A DNA stretch of 43,912 nucleotides from an uncultured bacterium (GTDB taxonomy: Bacteria > Cyanobacteriota > Vampirovibrionia > Gastranaerophilales > Gastranaerophilaceae). The first letter of the stretch is position 1, and each line of letters begins with the position of its first letter. The position numbers were made by a program, and so were the translations under genes. Under the pieces are notes generated by a model that had not been told where the DNA came from, ran no database searches, and saw only the letters and a program-made list of their open reading frames with translations. Below are positions 28,401-40,400 of the stretch, in pieces. Location: contig CACZPS010000180.1 of the NCBI GenBank assembly GCA_902783125.1, forward strand, positions 1-43,912, read 5' to 3'.

Positions 28401-31400
28401 TTTAAAACTGAATAATAATTCTGCATCTGCAATATTAAATAATGTAGCATTTGCTAATAATACAACAGCAATCGAGAATGTTTCCGGTATAGTAACATTA
28501 AATAATGTCGCAGTTGGTAGTGCTAACGATGGAAATAATGTTATTGTAAATAGAGACGGAATGATTGTAAAAGGGGTAGAAATCAATACTTCTGTTACAA
28601 ATTTGGGCTTAACAAGTACGTTTGTTTCCTCAAGCGGTTTTGTTAACTACATTAATTCAATTTCTAATTCCGGTAATGTTGAGTTGAATGGTGAGGATAC
28701 TATAAAAACATTTACTAATAATTTAAATGGTAATTTAAATACAACTGGAAAAACAACAATTACAACATTAGATAACAATTCGGTTGTTAATTTATATGAT
28801 GAAACTCGTATAACTGAGTTGAATAATAATACAAATGCTCAATTATCGTCTAATGGTAATTTAATAGCAGAAACTATTATTAACAAGTCAAATGCTATTT
28901 TGAATTTAAATGGTTCTGTTGATAAAGTATCTATATTAAATAATTCGGGTTCTGTTTATACAACCGAGGAAACTGAGTTATCATCAGTCAATAATACCGG
29001 CTTAATTACAACATCAGGACATACCACATTCGGAACAGTAGCAAATGCTGCAGAAATGAATTTGAACGGCACTGATTATCTTACCGATGTAGTATCAGGT
29101 GAGGGTACCTTAAATATAAATGGAGAAGCTCAGCTTTCGGGTAGGATTACTGATTCTCAAATAATTAAATTAAATAACAGTGGAGTTATTGATGTATTAG
29201 CTCAGGGCGAATTGAATATAACCTCTAATGACTCTTGGTTCGGTAAGGTTATTATGAATAATGAAAACGGTACAATTAATTATTCAGGTTTGACGACAAA
29301 TGGCAGATTAAATGCGACGGCAGGTAGTTTGAATATATTAAACGGGACATTAAATATCGCTGAAAATAGTGTTGTTGGTGCAGATGTTGTCGTTAATCTG
29401 GCAGAAACATCAGCACTTACTGTTTCAGGCGGAGTGGTTGATATTAATTCAGGTGACACTTGGGCTGGTTCTATTAGTTTAACTAATGGTACATTAAACT
29501 TTAACGATTTAGACTCAACTAACGGGAATATAAATGCTATTCGCGGTAATCTTAATATTCAATCAGGTGTTTTAAGTGTTAATGAAAATAGTATTATAGA
29601 TAGAGATACATTGTTAAATCTTTCTGCGGGCGCAAAATTATCTCTTGGTGGTGGTACAATTTATCTGAATGAAGGCGATATTATTACTTCGGCTGATTCT
29701 GTTCATGCTTCTGCTGTTATTGATGCATCATCAGGTAATATTTTTATCGAACACAGAACTATTCAGCCTTACATGTTAAATGTTACCAATAATAATGCTG
29801 TCGTAACAACATTGGTTGATACTTTTGTTAATATGGTTAATAATAACAGCAATGATAATATGAATTTGGGCAGGCTCTCAGTTAACAATGATAGCCGATT
29901 TGTGATTGAAGCAGATATTGAAAATGATAAAGTAGACAGTCTAACGGTTGGAACAGGAGCAGAAGGAACAATTTATTTAAAAGATATTTCAATTTATGGC
30001 AGTTTGTCCAGTGATAAGAGAAGTGTCTTAAAAGTTTTAAACAGAACTGATGCAGCTAAAGAAGATGGTACGTATGATATTAATTTGGTTATTGATGAAG
30101 AATTTGAACGAAATCATTACCATAATTATACAGTTGATGATGCTGCATATATTCATGATGGTAAAATTGTTATTAGTAGTGATACATTTATCGGGGAAAC
30201 AGGTGTTACCCTGAATGAAACTAAAGATTCGTTGATTATTGGTGCTATTACTACGGCTAAGACATTACATAGAACTAATATATTTGAAAGCCCTGAAAGA
30301 GAGCGTGTATATAACTTCGCATCTGAAACAACCGTAAAAGAGGGAGTAGATTTAGGTAAAACAGGCGCCGGTATATTTACTGTTAATGGTGCAACAAACT
30401 TAGCTTCAAATAACATTATTGACTTAGCAGGTGTTGATGACAATAGTGTGGAAGTTAGATATTCAGGATTTGATATAGATAAATCGGGTATTGAATTGAC
30501 TATCAATGATGTAACTATTCAAGGCGGAACTTTTGCTGTTAAATCAAATAACTCAAATTCTGCATTTACTCTAAATAATGTGGTCTTTGATAATAATGAA
30601 ATTGCAATCCAAAATACATCTGGTGTTTCTGTATTAGATAAGGTTGTTGTAAAACTTGGGAATGATGTAGCTCAGAATAGTGTATCCAATTTCGGAGAAA
30701 TGGATATTAAAGATTCAATTATAAATTCAACATTTACGAATAGCGGTATTGTTGAAACTTCCGGTTTGAATGCGTTTGTAACTGTAAATAATAACGCAGG
30801 AAGTATTACATTTGGCGGAAATGATGAGATTTCGACTTTAAAAAATGAATTAAATGCTAATGTTATTTCAACTTCTACAACTACGATAACAAACTTTGTA
30901 AATAATGGCACTGCCAATATGTCAGGTGATACATCAGTATCAGAAATGTTAACAAATAATGGTAATGCTACGTTATCAGGTGTAAATAATTTAGCTAAAA
31001 TTATTAATGCTGCTGATGGTTCTAATGTTGTTACTGAGCTCAATTTATCCGGTCAAACAAATGTTTCAGACGTTGTTGATAACTACTCTGCCGGTATAAT
31101 CTCTATGGTGGGAGAAAATACCTTTGAGGCTAAGATTACCAATGCAGGTCAAATAACGACTTTTGTGTCAGACACAGATAATATAAATAGCTTTGCACAA
31201 ATTACTAACAGCGGAGTGTTCAGATTTAATTCATCTAAAGATGTGATAACCGGTAAACTTGATAATACCGGAGTAGTATCGGCTTTGAATAATACAACAT
31301 TTAATGATGTGGTATCAAGCGGAGTTGATTCAACGCATAGAGCATCTATTACCGCTGACGGAATAACAATATTTAACGGAACTGTTAATAATAATGATTA

Positions 31401-34400
31401 TTCAGATATCGTTGTCAGCGGGAGTACAGAATTTAACAGTGATGTTATCAATAATGCAAATGCGACATTAACTACGCAAAGTAGTGTTAATGCATTGAAT
31501 TCAGCAAACTTTAATTCAAAGTTGATAAATAGCGGTACAGTTTCTTTGAATAATTTATCAGATACAGTTTCAAATCTTGAAAATAGTGGAGTTGTTACTA
31601 CAACAAAAGAAACGATATTTAATATCGTTTCGAACAATGCCGGTTCAATTACTTCTAATGGTACAACAAAATACGGAACAGTTGCGAATGCCGGCACTAT
31701 AAACTTAAATGGTATTGATTGCTTAACTGGTACAGTGTCAGGTAATGGTATATTGAATATCAATGGTAATACAATCCTTTCAAATATAATCATTACAGAT
31801 GACTACAATAATCAAATTATTAATATCAATACAGAGGGTATTGCAGATGTTATTGAATCGGGTGTTCTAACTTTAAATATGAATGATACTTGGATTGGAG
31901 ATGTAGTTCTTGAGTCAGGTACTATTAATTATTATGGGTTAAAAGATAATGCAGAAAATGGTAAATTAACAACTACTATCGGGAATTTGAACATTAATGC
32001 AGGAGTATTGACTGTCGCTAGTGGTAGTAATGTTCATTCTGATGTCGTTATAAAGATTGAAGGAGGTTCAACCTTGGCTATAACGGGTGGTTCTGTTGAT
32101 ATTAATTCTGTTGATTCGTGGAATGGGAAGATAACAATGTCTAATGGACGGTTAACTTATAATGATTTAGTTAATAATGGTGTTTTACAGGCGTCAGGCG
32201 GTGTGTTGAATGTCCAATCCGGTAAATTGAACATTATTGATAACAGTAATATCGATAAATCTGTTAGTATGACTATCTTAAATGGGGCAAATGTTGATAT
32301 TTCAGGTGGCAGAGTATCATTAGATAAAAATGATGTGTTAAATGGAAATATTATAGCAACCGCAGGTATTTTGGATATTGAAAACAGAAATTCAACTGAT
32401 TCTGTGGTTATTGATACAAATAAGCTTAATATTTCAGATGCAGTAAATGTAAATATTGAAAATACGTCATTTAGTATGTTGGATAATGAAATAAAAGTTT
32501 TCAATGTCGGAATCGCTAATGTTAAGGATAATTTATCAACAGTTGCATTAGAAATAAATTCCGAATATACAAATATTGATTCTGTTAAATCTGCATCAGG
32601 TGCCGTTGGTATATTGACAATAACTGAATTAAGTGGATATGACGGGTTTAATAATGTAATTGATATATCAGCTCTCGAAGCTAATACTCATGAATTAACA
32701 GTTCTTGAAAGAGCTGATAATACAGCCGATTTTAGTTTGGTGCTTGGTGATACTTTTGTAAACGGTGTGCAAACTGTTGAAAACTACCGTGATGACAGTA
32801 TGTTGCAGTATATTCTTACAGATAAAAATTATATCGGAACTTATGGTGTCAGACTTATCAATTCTGATGAAAATAAGTATCAAAAATTACAAATAGGTAT
32901 TTTAGATAAAGAAGATACTTTACGTGCGGTAAATATGTTTGATTCTTATAATGTACCATCTGAATATGCAGGTTATACAAGAGTCTTTAATGTTACAGTT
33001 CCAGAATTAGAAGAAAATGTTGATTTGGGTATAACAGGATCCGGCAGTTTTACTGTTAAAGGTCAAACATCTATTGCATCTGAGAGTGTAATTGATATGA
33101 ATTTGCATTCGGGTTTTGATGTTGAAAATGACAATACTGTGTTGCTTTTGAATAATCTGACAGTTAAAAATGCTTCAACTGCTATTACTGTTAATAATGA
33201 CAATAATTCAAGTGTTACATTAAGTAATGTTGTTTTGGATAATAATGATATTGCTGTTAAAAATATAAACGGAACTCTAAACTTATCAAACGGTACTGTG
33301 ATAATGTCTGGTGAGGCAATAACTAACAAAGTCGTTAATAGTAGCGACATTAATATTACTAACTCAAGAGTTAAATCATTAATTGAAAATGACGGAAATA
33401 TATATTTATATGGAGTATCAAGTATTGCGAATACTCAAAATACAGGCAATCTTCAGTTGAACGGGAACTCAGAAATTATTGGAGATATATCAGGTAATGG
33501 TGAATTAATTAGTAATGGGACTACAACAATAAGTGGTGCAGTTCTTGGAGAGCAGATTGTAAAAATATCAGATGGTTCAAGAGTAATTTTAAATGGTGAA
33601 TTATCATTAGATAATGATGATAGTTGGCGTGGTACAATTGCTATGTACAGCGGGTCTAAATTAAATGTGAGTGCGTTGAGCTCAAATGGTATTATCCTTG
33701 GTGGGCGTGGTTACTTAAATATTGAATCAGGTAAATTTGATATTATAAATGGAAGTTATATCAATGGAGATTTATCTGTTAATCTTAGCGACAGTGCAGT
33801 AATTAATATTGAATCAAGTAACGAAGATATTAATAATGTATTTAATTATAATGATGTTTTAAATGGCAAAATAAATGTTTTAGGTGGAGCTGTTAATTTT
33901 GACAGAGTTGCATTTGATGGTGAAAGACCATACATTATAAATGCTGTTAGCGGAAATATTAATGTTAAAAATACAGAATTTATTCCTACTTCAACAAGTG
34001 TGTTGACTTTAACAGAAGGTAGTCTGATTTCTGCTAATACAAGAGTTACTATTGATAATAAATCTGAAATTTTGGTTAAAGGCGGAGATTTATATATTAA
34101 TTCTGATGATGTGATTAGTGGATTTATTAAAGCAACAAAAGGTGAGCATAATAATAGTAATATAGTATTTGATAACTTTATTGTAAATAGAAATAATTAT
34201 ATTATTGATGCTGCAGATTTAAATAATGTAAATACAAAGCTGATTTCATCAACAATTGATTTAATGGAATCAGGTTCAAGTATTGATTATACAAATAAGT
34301 ATATGGGTAATGTCACAATTAGTGATGATAGTGTCGTGTTAATGACAGCGAATCTTAATTTATTTAATGTTGATTCAGAATCATTCGGACAAGGTGATAT

Positions 34401-37400
34401 GATTACAGTGGGGACTTCCTCTGGGAAAGTTATTCTTTCAGATGTAAGTGGAGTTGATAAGGATAATATGATTAATCAAGATATGGTTAAATTCATAATT
34501 ATTAACAATACAGATTCTGATAATAAACTTTCTTTAGAGCTTTCTGACAATGTTAAAGCATATAAAGTGACTTGGACTGTTTCGGATTATTATAAGAACG
34601 GTATGTATGTGTTGGATGAAACATCATATATAGGTGATGCGGGTATTGATGTTCTTGCTGATGATGAAGGAATTAATGTCGGGATAAAAGTTGGAAAATT
34701 AAGACCGGAAGATACACTTAAAGCAGTTAATGTATCGGATTTAACTCCACGATTATTTACTTTTAAATCAATTGATTTAATTACGGAAAGTGCTGATTTA
34801 GGAGAAACAGGCCGAGGAATATTTACAGTTAACGGTAAAACCGATTATGACGATACATCCGTAGTAAGCACTATTGATATGACAGGATATAATGGATTTG
34901 ATGTCGAAAATGCAACAACGTTCACTGCTAATGATATAAGAATAATTAATGCAGATAATGCTGTCACCGTTAATAATCAACATTCATCTGTTGAGTTGAA
35001 TAGAGTAACATTTGAATCTAATAATGTTGGTGTTGATGTTAAATCCGGTAAGGTTATTATTAATGATGTTGATTTTGTTTCAAATAATGATGTGGGTGTT
35101 AAAAGTAACGGCAATACTAATATAGAAATCATTGATTCAATATTTAAATCTAATTCAACGGCTATATTGAATAATGCAGGTGTTATTACGTTAAATAATG
35201 TTGAAATTCTCTATGGAGCTAACAATAATAATCTGGTTAATAACGGAACGATGACTGTTTCTTCATCTGAGATTTATTCAAAGGTTGAAAATAGCGGTAT
35301 TTTGACGACATTAGGTAATGATAATAACATATTCTCGAATATTGATAATAGTGTATCGGGTTCTATGATATTAGGTGCACTTATTGATAGAATTACAACG
35401 CTTACAAATAGTGGAAATATAACTACTGTTAATAATACATATATTGATAATCTTTCTAACATTAATGAAAATGCTTATGTTGTCACAAGAGGAACGACTA
35501 ATGTTGGGGATACTGTAAGTAACGTTCTTGGCGCAACAATTGAAACTCACGGAAATACAAGTTTTTATAATGTAGGGAATTATGGATTGATATCTTTAAA
35601 TGATGTTAATTCAATTGAAGAAATCCATAACTATGGAAATATTGTCGGTAATGGTGAAATTTCAATAGCATATCTATATAATAATGCAGGTATAACATTA
35701 AATGGTACAAGGATTAGTTCGTATCCGGCAGACGTATTGGCGACACCGGTAATTGCAATTGATGAGATAACTAATGAAGGTTCAGAAGCGGAATTGGTTC
35801 TTGATAGTGAAGCAACTATTGTAAGTGGGGATGTTACTAATCTCTTAGGAGCGATTATTCTAAAAGGTACTAATGTGCTTAGTGGTGTTGTAAATAACAG
35901 TGGTACATTTAGTACAACAGATAGTTTATTATTTGCTGTAAATAATAATAAATTTTATGAGATTAGAAACTCTGGAATTATAAGATTAAATGCTGCCAAT
36001 GATGAAGTTGTTTCTTTGACTAATAATAATAAAATATTTACTTCAAATAATACAAAATTCGGTACAGTTACTAACACCGGTATGATTTCAGTTTCAGGTA
36101 ATACCCAATTTAACGGTGATGTAAATAATGATGGAAGTACAAAAGGTATCTTAAGAATTGAAGGAATAGCCGATGTAAATAATGTTAAAGTGTTGAATCA
36201 AAAAATTAATTTATTAGAGGATTCTCTTTTAAATGTATTAGGTAATAATGCAGAATTGTCCTTTACTAAAGATAATGATATTATTTCTGCTTCTGCAAAA
36301 ATTTATGTATCCGGTGGAAATTTAACATTTAATGAATTTGACTTAAAACAGGATAATTTGATTATTGATAGTATATTGCCTCATTATAATGAGGAGGGTG
36401 AATATGCATATGTAAGTAATGTAAACTTAAATTTATTTGGGGCTGTAGTTGATTTGACTAATGGCGTCGGTGTTAATGACAGAATTCAAAGTATGAACCT
36501 TGGTAAACTAAAATCGGTGGATACTAAATATAAATTAAATATTAGTTTAGATGATAAACAAATTGATACTATTTATCTTGCCGAAGGTTCTGAGGGTATA
36601 ATTACACTTTCCGAATTAATAGGTTTGCCTGATAGTGCAGACGATGAAAAGATTAGCAAATCTGAAGCAAAAGAGTATAAAGTATTATATAAGAATTCCG
36701 GTGATGACGTTTCTTTAGAACTTTCTAATGCGTTGGAAGGGTATCAGAGTGTAGTTTCCATTGATTCATTTGAAAATCGTACGGTGAAGGACACTGATTT
36801 TATCGGGATTAAAGGTGTTAAATTAAATGATAATAAAGACGGAATTTTGGTAGGGTTAATATCAAAAGATATCGATACCTTGAGGGCGGTCAATATTTCA
36901 GATGTTAATGAAAGAATATTTTTACATACAGGTAATAACGGAGAAAATCAGGTTTACCAAGTAAAAGTTTCACTTGGTGAAACTGGTATTAACAAATTTA
37001 CGGTAAAAGGTAATTCAAGCAATCCTTCTGATAGAATTATTGATTTTGGAGGTAATTATTCCGGTTTTGTTCTAGATAAGGCGTCAGAGCTTGTTTTACA
37101 AGATATTCAATTTAAAAATGGTAATGGTAGTGTCATAACAATAAATGAAGCTGCATCTAAATTGAATATTAATAATGTGATATTTGATGGTAATAAATCA
37201 GAAAATGGTGGGGTTATAGCAGTTTCAAATGATACTGCAAATATTGATAGTATAAATAATACAATCTTTAAAAATAACCAAGTAACCTTAAATGGTGGTG
37301 CAATATATACCGATGGTAAAATTTCTGAAATTAATAATTCTACATTTGAAAGCAATTCCGCTGACAGAGGTGGTGCTATTTATATATCCGGTTCTGCCGT

Positions 37401-40400
37401 TATTCAAAATATAGGTTACTTAAATAATAACGTTATATTTAGCTTTAATACTGCAAATTCTTCTGGTGGTGCAATTTCAAATGAGTCATCAATTATTAAT
37501 TTAAATGCATCATTTGCTAATAATAGCGCAAGTGGTTCAGATAATGTATACGGCGGCGCTATATATAATAAGGGTACAATTGCTAATTTAAATGGTGAGT
37601 TTGTTAAAAATAGTTTATCTGCTTCTGATGAAGGTTTTGGTGGTGGTATTTATAACTCCGGCGCAATTGGTGAATTGAAGTCTGACTTTAGCGGAAATTA
37701 TATTGTAGCGAATGATGCCCGTGGTGGCGCTATCTATAATGTTGGAGATATAGCAACAATTAGTGGTTCATTTTTAGATAATTACGTTAAAGGCGCTAAT
37801 ATTAAAGGTGGCGCAATTTATACAACTAAATCACTCAATTTAGTTGCTGATGGGATGGAATATGATATCAAAGGTAATTATATTGCAGGATATGATGGTG
37901 CAGCTACTTCTAAGCAGGCAATTTATCTAGATGGTTCTGATTTAACATTAAATATTTCAGGTGTAAATGGTGGTGTATATAATGTTTATGATGATATTTC
38001 AGGAACAAATCCTTATATATTGAATGTCAGCGGCAATGTTAATTTGTATGGCAGACTTGATAATGCAGAAGTTGTATTTAATAATGCAAATGTATCTTTT
38101 GATAAGGATTCGTTTGTTAATAGTATCTCGTTAGAAATTCAGAATGGTATCATTGATTTGAGAGATAATATTGCTGCTCAATATAATCTTAACAAATTTA
38201 AATCTTTTGCAAATGTTAAATACTATATTGATATGAAATTGGATGTAGATGCTGATGGAAATATAATTGCAAAATCAGATTCATTCAATTTAAATTCTTA
38301 TTCCGAAGGTGATGTTACGATATATGGTATCGGCTTAGATATTATGCCTGAGGCAGTTATTAATTTATTAAAAACAGGAAGCTATACTGTTAAAGTTCCT
38401 GTTCTTACTGCTACTCCAGAAAGTACTATTAAACTTGCTGTTTCTGATGATGTAAAAGAAGATTATATTGATTATAATGTTGAAAGTTATGATTATAATG
38501 TTGTTGACTCAAACTTTATAGGTCAAATAGGTGTTAAGGCTTATGATGATGAAAGTATAAATGTTCAAGGGGTTGAGATTGGTGTTATAAATGTTCGTGA
38601 TACATTAGCGGCTTTAAATCAAACTGATTACGAAGATAATGAAAGAACATTTACATATACTTCTGATGATTCATCTTATACTGTATCAGAAGATTTGGGT
38701 GTGACAGGAAAAGGGATTGCTAATATTAACTTAAATTCAAAGATTGTTGATTTCAATGGGTTTGGAGGTTTTGAATTAACAGATAATGCCTCACGAGTAA
38801 ATATAAATTCCGGTATATTACAAAACAGTAAAGCTGTTATTACAGTTAATAATTCCGATGCGGAAGTTAATGTTAAGGACTCTGTATTTGAGAATAATGT
38901 AGTTGCTATTAAAAATGATAACGGCACTGTTAATTTAACAAATGTAAGTATTAAAGCAAGTACAGGTATAAATACTATATCAAATGCAGGTGAAATGAAT
39001 TTTAATACTTCTGATGGTAGTACAAATATAATTAGCTCACATTTCTTGAATAAGGGTACTGTTAATTTATACGGTAATAATGAATTTAAAGCAGGTATTA
39101 CAGGAAGCAGTGATTCCGGTGAAAGTGGTCAAATTAATATCCTTGGTGGTTTAACATCATTTACATCATCTATTGCTAATAATGCGGTTGTTGTTAATGG
39201 CGGCGATATTCAATTTGTGCCGGCAACTTTTGTTGATTCAACACTTAATGCTCAAAATGGCAGAATATCTTTATCGGAAATGGATAAAGGTCAAGATGTA
39301 CAATATAATAACTATGTTTTCAATAAATTAGTGTCTAATGATAATTTTGAATGGGTAATTGATGCAGATATACGGAATGGTTCTGCGGATGTATTTACAC
39401 TTGGCGATGGGTCTTCAGGCACAATTTTTATATCAGATATCAATGGATTTAATAAAGATGATTTAAGATATATGAAAGAAATTAAGATACTTAACAAAGC
39501 GTCTGATAATATAGTTCTTAAATTACCTACAGATGAGGAATGGGTTAATGCGCATACACTGGTGTTAACACTTGGTGAGATTATTGATGGGGTATTAACA
39601 GTAAAAGATACTGATACATTGGGCACAATTACTCTTGGGTTGAGTAGTTCTGCTGATTCATTGGTAGCAAAAAGGATTGTGGATGATAGCAGTCCATTGA
39701 TGAATTTAAATAAAGAGTCATACGAAAACAGACTATTTATCATGGAAAATAAATATGTAGAAACTGATGATTTAGGTGAAACTGCTGCAGGTACGGTTAA
39801 AGTTAATGGTAATAATTTATTACTTGATTTTAATGGACATTCCGGTTTTAACCTTAAAAATAATGGTGAAGATACAAAATTAATTATTAGTAATGCTGAT
39901 ATTGAAAATGCAAAACTTTCTTCTACGGATTCAATGGAGGGAGCTGTAATAAATTCAACAGCGGGCAAATATGGATTTATAGAACTAACGGATACAAATT
40001 TAGTAAATAACACATCAGTTGGGAAAGCCGGTGCAATTTTCACAAATTCTGATTTGACAATTTCAGCCCAAAACAGAGATGTTAAAATTACAGGTAATAC
40101 ATCAGGAAATGGCCATGGTAAAACGGCTATATACATTGATAACTCTGATAGAGAAGTCAGTTTGAATTTATATGGCTTAAATGGTCATACATTAGAAATA
40201 TTTGATGATATTGAATACGAAAAAACCGGTCTAAATGTTACTATCGGTTCTAAAAATGGTGGTACTGTATTGTTAGCAAATACTCTTGGTTCGGCTATAA
40301 ATAAGCAATTAGGTACATTAACCTTGGGTGGCGGTACCTTACGTGTAGCGGATGGTAGTATTAAAAATATTTATACTAACGCTTTATCAATTGTTAATAA

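Noticed and set aside
39312-40136. Long open stretch on the minus strand (about 270 codons)
   Set aside because: It lies wholly antisense to the giant gene. The product is a hydrophobic-looking Ser/Leu/Ile-rich string with no family resemblance, as expected when Asn/Ser/Asp/Thr-rich codons are read backwards. Many shorter minus-strand frames across the window have the same look.
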